Shown here: one piece after another, positions 34,573-43,893 of the stretch
Numbering within the stretch: position 1 is the first letter of the stretch
How the letters are laid out: the number at the start of each line of letters is the position of its first letter
Assembly: GCA_947503155.1 (NCBI GenBank)
Contig: CANNCL010000001.1
Location: 496,001-560,000 of the forward strand
Length of the DNA stretch: 64,000 nt
From: an uncultured Erythrobacter sp.
GTDB taxonomy: Bacteria; Pseudomonadota; Alphaproteobacteria; Sphingomonadales; Sphingomonadaceae
Direction of reading: 5' to 3'
Notes under the pieces: generated by a model
Databases searched by the model: none
What the model saw: the letters and a program-made list of their open reading frames with translations, nothing else
Told to the model about the DNA's origin: nothing
Translations under genes and position numbers: made by a program

Positions 34573-35886
34573 ATGATCGCCGCAGAAGAAATCGCCAGAT
34601 TGAAAGCACTGATGGAATGGGAAGGGTCGCGAACCGGTCCGCCTAAGGCGTTTCCTAAACTGCCCGACATGCCCGCTGCGCGCTACACTTCGGCGGAATA
34701 TTACGCGCTGGAACAGGACCATATCTTCCGCAAAAGCTGGCTGTTCGCGGGTCATATTGACGAAGTGCCAGAGCCGGGCTGCTATATGCGTTGGCACAAT
34801 GCCGGCGATCCGATTGTGATTGTGCACGGCATGGATGGGACGGTGCGCGCCTTTTACAACACATGCCGTCACCGCGGCGCTCCGGTTGTTACCGAAGATT
34901 TCGGCAAGTCATCGCGGCTGATGTGCGGTTATCACAATTGGACATATAAGACCGACGGCACGCTTATCGGTGTGCCGGAACGGCAGGATTTCCCAAAGGA
35001 TTTCGACATGACTTGCCGGGGCCTGATCCCGGTGCGGTGCGAGATGCTGGGCAATGTCATCTTTGTGAATTTCGACGATGATGCCATGCCGCTGACCGAA
35101 TGGATGGGGCCGCTGCTGAACGAATGGGATGAATTTGCGTTTGACCGCATCCGTTTGGCGGCGCGCCATTCATTTGAATTGAATTGCAATTGGAAGGTCG
35201 CGATGGAGGCCAATATGGAGGTCTATCACGTGCCCTTCATCCATCCCGATACGGTCGCGCCGCTGGTGGACCCGAAACGCAATCTCAACACGATGTACCC
35301 CAATGGCCATGCGCGAATGTTGGCCCCGGCGCCCGTGAACACCGATAGGGAACACGTCCGCGCGGTCGACAGCCCGCCGGGATGGCAAGAGATTGAGAGC
35401 GTCGGCGAATTGGGCCGAACATGCACGCAAAGCTACACTTTGTTTCCCAATTGGGTGTCGCCATTATCGAATTTCTTTGTTCCGCCGATCCTGTTTTGGC
35501 CAACCTCGCGCGGCACGACCCGGCTGGAATTGGTGACCATGGCGCTCGATTGGGACGCCGATGGTTCCGGGGCGCCCGCGCCCGATTTGTGGACCGTTCC
35601 CGATGACACAAAACCCAATGGCCGCGATATGAGCCCGATCATTCTAGAAGACACGCAATTCGGCGAAGCGATCCAAAAATCGATGCAAAGCGCGGCGTTC
35701 AAAAGCGTGCCATTGTCTTATCAAGAGGCGCGCATTTATTCGTTCCACCAATCCTGCGACCGGATGATCGGCGCGGAAAATGTGCCAGAACATTTGCGGG
35801 TCGAACCGGTGATTGGCGAAGAATGGGTTTGGCCCAATGATCCGCGTGATGCAGAGATGCAAGCAGCGCGAGAAGCCGCCGAATAG
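34573..35886 (+). CDS. Rieske non-haem iron oxygenase, alpha subunit (bridging Glu variant)
   Basis: Oxygenase component that hydroxylates an organic substrate using electrons from a ferredoxin/reductase. The 437-residue protein has a Rieske domain with C98, H100, C118, H121 (CRHRG and CGYHNWTY). The mononuclear-iron domain has His219 and His224 in VYHVPFIH. The residue that normally bridges the two iron sites, an Asp three before the first His, is Glu216 here, as in carnitine monooxygenase-type enzymes. No beta subunit follows, so a homotrimeric alpha3 enzyme is likely. Confidence 0.92.
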   Translation: MIAAEEIARLKALMEWEGSRTGPPKAFPKLPDMPAARYTSAEYYALEQDHIFRKSWLFAGHIDEVPEPGCYMRWHNAGDPIVIVHGMDGTVRAFYNTCRHRGAPVVTEDFGKSSRLMCGYHNWTYKTDGTLIGVPERQDFPKDFDMTCRGLIPVRCEMLGNVIFVNFDDDAMPLTEWMGPLLNEWDEFAFDRIRLAARHSFELNCNWKVAMEANMEVYHVPFIHPDTVAPLVDPKRNLNTMYPNGHARMLAPAPVNTDREHVRAVDSPPGWQEIESVGELGRTCTQSYTLFPNWVSPLSNFFVPPILFWPTSRGTTRLELVTMALDWDADGSGAPAPDLWTVPDDTKPNGRDMSPIILEDTQFGEAIQKSMQSAAFKSVPLSYQEARIYSFHQSCDRMIGAENVPEHLRVEPVIGEEWVWPNDPRDAEMQAAREAAE

Positions 35887-35903
35887 TCGCGCGCACCCTT
35901 CCG

Positions 35904-35913
35904 CTTACGTAAG
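35904..35913. promoter_or_regulatory. 10-bp perfect palindrome upstream of the TonB-dependent receptor
   Basis: CTTACGTAAG lies in the 240-bp gap between the Rieske gene and the TonB-dependent receptor, flanked by TTCCG (left) and CGGAA (right) forming a wider imperfect dyad over ~29 bp. A dimeric regulator site is possible. A short CTAGC...GCTAG hairpin lies at 35979-35994. Both are weak evidence. Confidence 0.35.
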
Positions 35914-36126
35914 ATGACGTTACGGAATCAAGCTTTTGCGCAAGAATGTGGCCAAATGGACGCACTTTACGGACGTGCCTAGCGCTTTTGCTAGATGAGC
36001 GCGGATACCCTCATCCATACACTCCGTCCCATACTGATAGCTGTCCCCGATGGCAGCACAGGAGCCTTGAGAGAGGTTAGGGAAATCGGGTGCGGAGCGC
36101 ACGCTTCGCCCCATTTGGGAGAGAGC

Positions 36127-38553
36127 ATGATGACCACACGTACCACCCGAAGTGCCGCTAACACCGGTATGCGCCGCGCTTTGATGAGCGGCGCTGCACT
36201 TGCCGCCTTTGCCGCTATGCCGCAGGCCGCTTTCGCTCAGGACAGCGAAACCGAAGGCGCGGATGAGAACGAATTTGGTGATCGTGTGATCGTGGTTCAG
36301 GCGCGCCGCCAAAACGAAACTCTGCAAGAAGTTCCCGTTACCGTGACTGTGATCGGCGGCGAAGTTCTTGATCGGTACGGCGTTGATCAGGTCGCCGATG
36401 TGGTCAGCCGCGTCCCGACCCTGAATGTTCAGGTCGGCGGCTCAGGTTCGGGCGGTCAACTCAGCTTGCGCGGGGTTGGTTCGTCCAACATTTCATCATC
36501 CTTCGATTCTGCGGTCGCCTTCGATTTTGATGGCGTGCAGGTTTCGACCATGCGCCTGGTACAGGCCGGCTTTTTCGACACCGCTCAGATCGACGTGTTG
36601 AAGGGTCCGCAATCTTTGTTCTTCGGTAAATCGGCATCTGCGGGTGTGTTTTCGATCAAATCCGCTGATCCAACCGCGACTTGGGAAGTCGGCGGCGATG
36701 CGCAATATGAATTCGAAGAGAGCGGCTACACTGTCGGCGGCTTCATCTCTGGACCGATTTCGGACACGCTCGGCATTCGCGTTGCCGCGCAATATAACGA
36801 CATCGAAGATTTCGTTGATCTCCAGCCCGGCACGCCCACGGCTCACGGGGATTCCCGTTCCAGTTCGAACTTCGTTGGCCGCGTCACGCTGGCCTATGAA
36901 CCGAGCGATAGGTTCGATGCGAACCTCAAGGTGCAATATGTTCGCAATGAAAATGACGGCGCGATCGGCCACGGTGACATCAATTGCGGCGCAAACGGCG
37001 TAGCGGATTCGATCTTCCTGCTCGGCGGCGGGATCATCATTGATCCGGGCTATGACTGCAATTCGACTGACGGTCTGCAATTCCTGCCCGATTCAGCGGC
37101 CGCATTGGGCGCCTCTATTCCAACGCCGTCCGCTGCGGCGGGCCGCGGCGGTGTGCCGTTTGGTGAAACCGATCTGTTCTTTGCTCGGCTCAAATGGAAC
37201 CTCGACATTAGCGACCACGTGACGCTTAACTCGGTCACCGGTTACCTCGATCTCGATGCGACCGATTTTGACTGCTATTCTTATGGTGGCCAATTCGCTC
37301 CGGGCATCGCCGCAGGCGTCGGCTGTTCTGACCCGAACAACCAGCTCCAACAATTCACGCAGGAAATCCGCCTGACATCCGACCTTGATGGTCCGTTCAA
37401 TTTCATGGTCGGTGCATTCTACGAAACGCGTGATTTCGTGTTTGATACGGCGGAACAGGCGGCAAATATTTCGCTGCTCGCGCCGGATCCGATCACTGGC
37501 TTCACCACCGATTATGATCGGCGTCACGAAACAACCACCGACGCATATTCTGTCTTTGGTAGTGTGATTTTCGACATCACCGATCAACTCGAACTGTCGG
37601 GCGGCGTCCGCTATACTGACGAAGACAAAGCGAACACGATCAGCATCCCTTACGTCCACGCATTCCTTGCGGGCGGTGCGTTTTTGAATTCCGGTTTCTT
37701 CACCGGACCGATCAAGTTCAGCGATGACAATTTCTCGCCAGAAGTGACCCTGAGGTATCAGGCGACTGACGATATCAATATCTTCGCTTCTTATAAGACT
37801 GGCTTTAAATCGGGCGGTATCGACAATTCCGCACTGCCAACCAACAGTCTTGCTGTTGCGGCGGCCAATAACGATTTTGGCGCTCTGGTCTACGATTCGG
37901 AAACGAGTGAGGGCGGCGAAATTGGCATCAAAACGCAATTCTCCGATCGCACGATCACGTTGAACGCAACCGCATATTACTATGTGTTTGACAATCTTCA
38001 GGTGCAAAACTTCGACGCGGTTGCGATCCAGTTCTCAACACTGAACGCCGGTGAGCTGACCACACAGGGTCTCGATCTGGAACTGGGGTGGAGAACGCCT
38101 GTTGAAGGCCTCAGCATTTCGGGCAATCTGTCTTACCTCGATGCCGAGTTCAGCGACACATTCGTCACTCAAAGCGGCGATGACCTTAATGGCCGGGGCG
38201 CGGCGCGCGCACCCAAATGGTCGGGCAATCTCGCATTTGATTGGATGATCCCGCTTGGTGACAGTCTGGAAATCGGCCTTGGCGGCAATATGATTTATTC
38301 GGATGACTACTTCACAAACGAAGATACGCTGACCGATTTCCGCCAAGACAGCTATGTTGCGCTCGATGCGCGCGCTTCGATTGGTGATGCGGATGGTAAA
38401 TGGAAGATCGCTCTGGTAGGCACCAACATCACTGATGAGATTTGGGCTAACACCACAGGTGGTCGTCCGTTCCTTCCGGCTGGCGGCGATGACTTCGTTG
38501 TTACCCAGAACCGCGGTCGTCAAATCTTCGTGGAAACCAGCTTCCGGTTCTAA
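36127..38553 (+). CDS. TonB-dependent outer-membrane receptor
   Basis: Gated beta-barrel that imports a scarce or large substrate. The start at 36127 follows GGGAGAGAG. The 808-residue protein has a signal peptide cleaved after AFA near residue 37, a TonB-box-like IVVQA, a plug domain (QEVPVTVTVIGGEVL, then FDSAVAFDFDGVQV and GPQSLFFGKSASAGVF) and a ~650-residue barrel ending in Phe. Sphingomonad catabolic clusters often contain such receptors for hydrophobic compounds. Position between two Rieske oxygenase genes suggests it brings in their substrate. Confidence 0.94.
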   Translation: MMTTRTTRSAANTGMRRALMSGAALAAFAAMPQAAFAQDSETEGADENEFGDRVIVVQARRQNETLQEVPVTVTVIGGEVLDRYGVDQVADVVSRVPTLNVQVGGSGSGGQLSLRGVGSSNISSSFDSAVAFDFDGVQVSTMRLVQAGFFDTAQIDVLKGPQSLFFGKSASAGVFSIKSADPTATWEVGGDAQYEFEESGYTVGGFISGPISDTLGIRVAAQYNDIEDFVDLQPGTPTAHGDSRSSSNFVGRVTLAYEPSDRFDANLKVQYVRNENDGAIGHGDINCGANGVADSIFLLGGGIIIDPGYDCNSTDGLQFLPDSAAALGASIPTPSAAAGRGGVPFGETDLFFARLKWNLDISDHVTLNSVTGYLDLDATDFDCYSYGGQFAPGIAAGVGCSDPNNQLQQFTQEIRLTSDLDGPFNFMVGAFYETRDFVFDTAEQAANISLLAPDPITGFTTDYDRRHETTTDAYSVFGSVIFDITDQLELSGGVRYTDEDKANTISIPYVHAFLAGGAFLNSGFFTGPIKFSDDNFSPEVTLRYQATDDINIFASYKTGFKSGGIDNSALPTNSLAVAAANNDFGALVYDSETSEGGEIGIKTQFSDRTITLNATAYYYVFDNLQVQNFDAVAIQFSTLNAGELTTQGLDLELGWRTPVEGLSISGNLSYLDAEFSDTFVTQSGDDLNGRGAARAPKWSGNLAFDWMIPLGDSLEIGLGGNMIYSDDYFTNEDTLTDFRQDSYVALDARASIGDADGKWKIALVGTNITDEIWANTTGGRPFLPAGGDDFVVTQNRGRQIFVETSFRF

Positions 38554-38581
38554 GAGGCGCAACTTTTTGGACCAAAAGCAG

Positions 38582-38614
38582 CGGGCGGGCCGAAAGGCTC
38601 GCCCGTTTGGTTTT
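38582..38614 (+). terminator. Rho-independent terminator after the TonB-dependent receptor
   Basis: A 10-bp stem with one G-T pair (arms 38582-38591 and 38596-38605) closed by a GAAA tetraloop, followed by TTTGGTTTT. Confidence 0.88.
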
Positions 38615-38719
38615 GGGGGAAAGGGTGTTTGTTTGCCCGCCCCTCCCTCACAAAAACACGCATTGCCCAATGGGCACCGCTCGCCGCATCATGCTGCCGA
38701 CTCACTTAAGGATCATACG

Positions 38720-39949
38720 ATGCCCCGCGACGAACTCATTTCGATGACCCGCAGCCTGATCGCGCATGGCGCGGCCGATACGATGGAATATGCAGACGAC
38801 ATCGTGCGCGTTCCCGCCAGCACATACACCGACCCGGCAATGTTTGAGACGGAGAAGCGCAATATTTTCCGCCGCCTGCCGCTGATGGTCGCGCCGTCAT
38901 GCGAATTGCCGGAGCCGGGCGATTACAAGGCGATGGATATTTGCGGCGTGCCGCTGCTGTTGACGCGGCAACGTGATGGGAGTGTCGCGGCGTTCCTCAA
39001 TATGTGCAGCCACCGCGGCAATCCGGTTGTGGCACAAGGGACAACCGGCAACGCAACGCGTTTCACCTGCGGGTATCACGGTTGGACGTTTAAGAATGAT
39101 GGCGATTTGGTCGGCGTTGCCTCGGCCAAGGATTTCGGCGCGGTTGATAAGGCGGCGCTGTGCCTCAAGCGGTTCCCATCGCATGAAAGCGCCGGGTTGA
39201 TCTGGGCGACGCTTGATCTGGAATCGAAATTGCCGATCCCTGATTATCTGTGCGGCTATGATGCCTTGCTGGAGGCATTCGGGTTCGATGGCTGGACGCT
39301 GTTTTCTAAGCGCACTTTGGCCGGTCCCAATTGGAAGACGGCCTATGACGGCTATCTCGATTTTTACCACTTGCCGGTCTTGCACAAAGACACATTCGGC
39401 GCGGATTTCTTCAACCGCGCGAACTACTTTTTCTGGGGCCCGCATCAGCGCCTCTCCAGCCCATCGAAATTCGTTCAGAAAACCGGCAGCGATGAACAAA
39501 TCGACCTCACGCAAATGTCAGATACGCAATTGCCTGATGAAGCGCTGACGCAGGGCGTTTGGACGATCTTCCCGCATATTTCGATCGCGAGTTTTTACGG
39601 CGGCGGGCAACGCGGGGCATTGATCTCGCAATTGTTCCCGGGCGACACAGTCGGCGACAGTTACACCACCCAATATTATGTGATGGAAAATCAGCCAGAG
39701 ACGGAGGCCGATATCAAATCCGCGCATGAACAATTCGACTTCTTAGAAATCGTGGTGCGCGACGAGGATTACGCGACCGGCAAACGCCAGCATGAGGCGT
39801 TGCAATCGGGGATGCTGAAAGAGGTGTTGTTCGGTAAGAATGAGCGCGGCGGACAAGTGTTTCACCAATGGGCGGCGAAACTGGCCAATGCCACGGACGA
39901 GGAGCTGCTGGAAATCTTCGCAGCCGAGCAGCGCGAAGCGGCGGAGTAA
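38720..39949 (+). CDS. Rieske non-haem iron oxygenase, alpha subunit
   Basis: Second Rieske oxygenase, 409 residues. The start at 38720 follows AAGGATCATACG; the longer frame to 38435 overlaps the receptor gene and terminator. Rieske ligands are C96, H98, C117, H120. The catalytic site has His217 and His222 with the canonical bridging Asp214 (DFYHLPVLH). It shares only general architecture with the copy at 34573, so the two probably act on different substrates or steps. No ferredoxin or reductase gene is adjacent. Confidence 0.92.
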   Translation: MPRDELISMTRSLIAHGAADTMEYADDIVRVPASTYTDPAMFETEKRNIFRRLPLMVAPSCELPEPGDYKAMDICGVPLLLTRQRDGSVAAFLNMCSHRGNPVVAQGTTGNATRFTCGYHGWTFKNDGDLVGVASAKDFGAVDKAALCLKRFPSHESAGLIWATLDLESKLPIPDYLCGYDALLEAFGFDGWTLFSKRTLAGPNWKTAYDGYLDFYHLPVLHKDTFGADFFNRANYFFWGPHQRLSSPSKFVQKTGSDEQIDLTQMSDTQLPDEALTQGVWTIFPHISIASFYGGGQRGALISQLFPGDTVGDSYTTQYYVMENQPETEADIKSAHEQFDFLEIVVRDEDYATGKRQHEALQSGMLKEVLFGKNERGGQVFHQWAAKLANATDEELLEIFAAEQREAAE

Positions 39950-39954
39950 GCGCG

Positions 39955-40734
39955 CTATTGAGCGGTGTATCCGCCATCGACGACAAATTCCGCGCCGGTG
40001 ACGTAGCCCGCTTCGTCTGAGGCGAGGAACAACACGCAATTGGCAATATCCTCCGGCTCACCCAAGCGGCCCACGGGTATGGCGGCTTCGATCGCTGCGT
40101 AATTCTCGGCGTTATCGTCTAGCCCAGCATTCGCCATATTCGTGCGGATGATGCCGGGATGGACGCTGTTCACGCGGATATTGTCAGGCGCGGTTTCCAA
40201 GGCGACCGATTTGGTCATCATTTTCACCGCGCCCTTTGTTGCCGCGTAAGACGCGCTGCCGCGAAAGCCGACCAGCCCGGCGACGGAGGATAGGTTGATG
40301 ATCGCCCCGCCACCGCCAGCCGCCCGCATGGTTCGGACCGCCGCCTGAGTGCCCATAAATACGCCTTCGATATTCACCGCATATTGGCGTTTCAGCCCTT
40401 GGACGGCGTCCTCGTCATCAATCTCAGCGACATTGAGAATACCGGCATTGTTGACCAGAATATCCAGCCGCCCGTAATCCGCGACGATACCTGCGATCGC
40501 CGCGTCCCAGTCCGATTGGGAAGAGACGTCCTGCGTGACCGCGATGGCATCAAGGTTCTTTGCCCGGATGATTGCCGCGCTCGCTTCTGCTCCCGCAGCG
40601 TCCACATCGCTGAGGATAATGCGCGCGCCTTCTTCTGCCAAACGCAGGGCAATGGCGAAGCCCAGACCGGGCCGCGAAGCCCCGCCTGTGACAAGCGCCA
40701 CTTTTCCTTCAACCCGGCGGGACATGCTGGCCAT
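39955..40734 (-). CDS. Short-chain dehydrogenase/reductase (classical SDR)
   Basis: A 259-residue SDR: GGASRPGLG cofactor loop, SDVDAAG (NAD-type Asp), NNAG, Ser in INLSSVAGL, YAATK and the C-terminal FVVDGGYTAQ. The start at 40734 gives a four-base ATGA overlap with the upstream NmrA-like gene; a start at 40725 is also possible. It converges tightly (5 bp) with the Rieske gene. Confidence 0.92.
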   Translation of the reverse strand: MASMSRRVEGKVALVTGGASRPGLGFAIALRLAEEGARIILSDVDAAGAEASAAIIRAKNLDAIAVTQDVSSQSDWDAAIAGIVADYGRLDILVNNAGILNVAEIDDEDAVQGLKRQYAVNIEGVFMGTQAAVRTMRAAGGGGAIINLSSVAGLVGFRGSASYAATKGAVKMMTKSVALETAPDNIRVNSVHPGIIRTNMANAGLDDNAENYAAIEAAIPVGRLGEPEDIANCVLFLASDEAGYVTGAEFVVDGGYTAQ

Positions 40735-41681
40735 CACCCGAATGCAGGCCGGAAATTGCTCTCGCCCCAATCCTGACGCTTGGTCCAATCACCGAGATTT
40801 TCCAGCTTGCCCTCCAATTCGGGGAAGCGTTCATAAACATGGTCCATATCGACCTCAAACGGGCGGGTGGGCGCTTCGTTATTATATTCGTAAAAGGCTT
40901 GAATACCCTTCGCGAATTCCTCGCGCATTTCGGCGGGCATCGTGTCGCCCGCGGCATCGACCAGATAGCGGCCAAATTCCTCTGGTGAACACGGATCATA
41001 TTTGATGTCTTTGTCCAAAGCATCGCTGAGATAGCCGGTCACTTGCTTACCCACCAACCGCTCTGGCCCGCCAATATTCAGCCATGCGCCTTCCATGTCG
41101 GGCCGCTCTAGGCTGGCGAGCATAAAGCGCGCGACATCATCCAGGCTGATCCAGTTCGCCTCCAAATTGGGGTTATGCGGATACACATAGCGCCCCTCAT
41201 CGACGATAAAGGGCCGCGCCCAATTGGTCAGCAGATTGTCCATAAATAGCACGCTGCCAAACACGGTTCCGGGGCAACCAGACCGCCACAGCGCGTTGAT
41301 ACCCTTGGTGTTTTCGCCATAGGTGAACGGATCGCCGGGACGGTCAGGGATCCAGCTCGACGTGTTCCAGACGAGCCGTTTGACGCCTTCCTCTGCCGCC
41401 GCTTTGCCTAAGTCCCCGATCAAGACGGCACGGTCGGCGCGCGCCTGCAATGGGTGCGTGTAGAAAACGTAATCCGACCCCTCCAGCGCAGGTTTGAACG
41501 TCGCATGGTCATAAAGGTCCATGCCGCGCACTTCGACGCGTTCGATACCGTCGATCTTTGCGCCGCCAAAGGGGTCCTCTTGCCGCGAAATGGCGCGCAC
41601 ATCATAGCCTGCTTTGAGCGCCTGTTTGACCTGCGCCATGCCCTGACGCCCGGATGCGCCGATTACTGTGATGAGTGCCAT
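40734..41681 (-). CDS. NmrA-like NAD(P)-binding protein
   Basis: Atypical SDR of 315 residues beginning with VIGASGRQGMAQ, the NmrA/isoflavone-reductase type nucleotide loop, followed by RAISRQ (NADP-type Arg). There is no YxxxK at the usual site, so it may be a redox sensor or a reductase with other chemistry. Start at 41681 (MALITVIG). Overlaps the SDR downstream by four bases, forming a two-gene operon. Confidence 0.85.
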   Translation of the reverse strand: MALITVIGASGRQGMAQVKQALKAGYDVRAISRQEDPFGGAKIDGIERVEVRGMDLYDHATFKPALEGSDYVFYTHPLQARADRAVLIGDLGKAAAEEGVKRLVWNTSSWIPDRPGDPFTYGENTKGINALWRSGCPGTVFGSVLFMDNLLTNWARPFIVDEGRYVYPHNPNLEANWISLDDVARFMLASLERPDMEGAWLNIGGPERLVGKQVTGYLSDALDKDIKYDPCSPEEFGRYLVDAAGDTMPAEMREEFAKGIQAFYEYNNEAPTRPFEVDMDHVYERFPELEGKLENLGDWTKRQDWGESNFRPAFG

Positions 41682-41832
41682 TCTGTCTCTCCCATTGGTT
41701 GGCGAGGAGACTACGAATGACGCCGCGCGCACGCACCGCGCCAAAGTGATAGCCGACTACCAAAATAACTGGGCAAACCCCTAACAAAAGGGGGCCTTGC
41801 CGCAGCGTCCAGCGGGCCGGAAAAGACACTTC

Positions 41833-42828
41833 ATGAAAAACCAGTTTTGGCGCATCAACTCCCGCCCCCGGGGCAATGATTTTGCGAGCGCATTGGCGCT
41901 GGTGCAGGAGGATCTGCCGCCTCTTGGCGCGGGAGAGATCCGCGTGCGCAATGCGATGCTGTCGATGGATGCGGGCACGCGGTTATGGCTGACCAGCCGC
42001 GAGGATGGCTATCAACCGCCATTGCCGGTGGGCGCACCCATGACAGGATTGGTGGTTGGCGAAGTGATCGCCAGCCGCGCGGACGGTTTTGCCGAGGGCG
42101 ACTTGGTGCGGACATTCGGCGTCTGGGGCGAAATCAGCCAAGTGGACGCGGTGATGAGCGGCGCGTTGAAACTTGATCCAAGCGTTGCGGATAAGCGCGC
42201 ATGGTTTGGGCCGCTGGGCATGAATGGCTGGACGGCGTTATGGGGTATTGAACAAACCGGCGCGGCCAAACCGGGCGAATGCGTGCTGGTGTCTGCCGCC
42301 GCCGGGGCGACCGGTGTTTTGGCGGTGCAGATCGCAAAGCTGCTGGGCTGCGAGGCGTGGGGAATTGCGGGCGGCGCGGATAAATGCCGGTTTCTGACCG
42401 AAGAACTCGGGCTGACCGGGGCGATTGATTACAAGGCTGGTAATGTCGGCGCGCAATTGGACGCAGCGGGCGGCTTTGACGTCTATTTCGACAATGTCGG
42501 CGGGCCGGTGCTCGACGACGTGCTCACCCGGATGAACCATTACGGGCGGATCGCGGTCTGCGGATTGCTGAATGATTATGGCAGCGGAACGCGCACGGCT
42601 CCGCGTGAATATGATCAAGTGTTGATGCGGCGATTGCGGGTCGAAGGGTTCTTCAGCCCCGATTTTATGGACCAAGGCGAACGCCTGACCGCGCGGCTCA
42701 AAACATGGCATGAGGCGGGCCAGCTCACCATGCCTTATGATGTGACAAACGGCCTCGAAAACACCCTATCCGCCTATGCCAAGCTGTTTACTGGCGGCAA
42801 TATCGGCAAGGTCATTGTGGAGCTTTAA
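41833..42828 (+). CDS. NADP-dependent oxidoreductase, MDR superfamily (CurA/PTGR-like)
   Basis: Zinc-independent medium-chain reductase of 331 residues. The catalytic domain is followed by the Rossmann motif AAAGATG and the NADP-pocket GGADKCRFL, then YFDNVGG typical of the leukotriene B4 dehydrogenase/curcumin reductase group, which reduces alpha,beta-unsaturated ketones. Start at 41833 (MKNQFWRIN). First gene of a short plus-strand unit with the NTF2-like gene 3 bp behind. One of three such MDR genes in the region. Confidence 0.9.
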   Translation: MKNQFWRINSRPRGNDFASALALVQEDLPPLGAGEIRVRNAMLSMDAGTRLWLTSREDGYQPPLPVGAPMTGLVVGEVIASRADGFAEGDLVRTFGVWGEISQVDAVMSGALKLDPSVADKRAWFGPLGMNGWTALWGIEQTGAAKPGECVLVSAAAGATGVLAVQIAKLLGCEAWGIAGGADKCRFLTEELGLTGAIDYKAGNVGAQLDAAGGFDVYFDNVGGPVLDDVLTRMNHYGRIAVCGLLNDYGSGTRTAPREYDQVLMRRLRVEGFFSPDFMDQGERLTARLKTWHEAGQLTMPYDVTNGLENTLSAYAKLFTGGNIGKVIVEL

Positions 42829-42831
42829 GAC

Positions 42832-43383
42832 ATGGCAGGAACATTAGAAGATCGCGCCGCAATCCAAGACGTCATCACCGCCTATGCCCATGCAATAGAC
42901 CGGCGGCGATGGGGTATGATGGAACATTTGTTTCACGATGATGCGCAATTTCAATTCGGTGATGTGATCGGCGATTGGCGCGGATTTGTGGAGCAAGCGC
43001 GCGCGATTATCGATCCGTGCCTGATCACTCAGCATCAACTGGGTCAGGTGATGTTTGGGTTTGCCGAGGGGCCAGATGGTGCAGCGATATGCCACACCGA
43101 AACCTATATGACGGCGATGCACACTATACCGGCCGCCTATCCAATCCCGGATGTGTTTCCCGACAAGGGCAAAATCTATTCCGCTGTGATCGCCGGGCGT
43201 TATGTTGACCGGTTTGAAAAACGCGCCGTAGGCTGGCGCATTGCTCAGCGCACCGGCCTGTATGATTGGCGCGAATTTCGCGAGCTTGAAGGCGTTGATA
43301 TGTCCGGCCTGCCAGAGGGGTCCTGCGGCTATCACGATGAACGTGATCCCTCCACGCCTGCGGCTGCGCGGTATTTGGGCTGA
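42832..43383 (+). CDS. SnoaL/NTF2-fold protein
   Basis: A 183-residue protein of the SnoaL_4 type (polyketide-cyclase / ring-hydroxylase beta-like alpha+beta barrel), with the opening EDRAAIQDVITAYAHAIDRR and later WRIAQRTGLYDW typical of the family. Members include dehydratases, isomerases and hydrolases as well as non-catalytic proteins. The specific reaction is unknown. Three bases behind the MDR gene, so co-transcribed. Confidence 0.82.
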   Translation: MAGTLEDRAAIQDVITAYAHAIDRRRWGMMEHLFHDDAQFQFGDVIGDWRGFVEQARAIIDPCLITQHQLGQVMFGFAEGPDGAAICHTETYMTAMHTIPAAYPIPDVFPDKGKIYSAVIAGRYVDRFEKRAVGWRIAQRTGLYDWREFRELEGVDMSGLPEGSCGYHDERDPSTPAAARYLG

Positions 43384-43385
43384 AT

Positions 43386-43805
43386 TCAGACGTTGCGTTT
43401 GATTGCGAACACCCCGCTCATCGTCGCGATGGGTTCATTTCCGCGCAAAATTTCCCCGCTCGTATAGGCCGTTCGCCCGCCAATACGGTCGATCCGCACC
43501 CGCGCCTCCAACCAATCACCTAACTTCGCGCCAAGCAGATAATTCACCTGCAGCGTGATCGTCGAAGGGGCCAGCCGAGGCCGCTCCGCATCGTAAACCG
43601 CATGGCTTAGGGCAACATCGGCAAAGGTTGAGATCACCCCGCCATGCGCGGCGTCCTGATAATTGATGTGATGCGGACAAATGCGCAGGCCAACCAGCCT
43701 TGGCCCGGCAGCATTGTCTTTCAAGAAATACGGCCCGCCGTGATCGAGAAAGCCGGGCGAAAAACCGGCGGGGGCGTAGCCTTGCGGCGGATTGGGATCA
43801 GTCAT
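43386..43805 (-). CDS. PaaI family hotdog-fold thioesterase
   Basis: A 139-residue hotdog protein with the motif AAHGGVISTFADVALSHAV (the HGG substrate-CoA loop followed by an acidic residue) as in PaaI/YbdB hydroxyphenylacetyl-CoA thioesterases. It would hydrolyse dead-end acyl-CoA intermediates. Divergent from the acyl-CoA ligase gene, an apt pairing. Confidence 0.88.
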   Translation of the reverse strand: MTDPNPPQGYAPAGFSPGFLDHGGPYFLKDNAAGPRLVGLRICPHHINYQDAAHGGVISTFADVALSHAVYDAERPRLAPSTITLQVNYLLGAKLGDWLEARVRIDRIGGRTAYTSGEILRGNEPIATMSGVFAIKRNV

Positions 43806-43893
43806 GCACTAACCCTACACCACCATGCGCCGCGCCGCCCGCTATGAATAATGCCATTATCGCTGCGCCGCCAATGCGCTTAGACTTGCCGAC

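Noticed and set aside
38435-38719. N-terminal extension of the second Rieske oxygenase
   Set aside because: The extended frame runs through the receptor's 3' end and a strong terminator; the ATG at 38720 has a good ribosome binding site.
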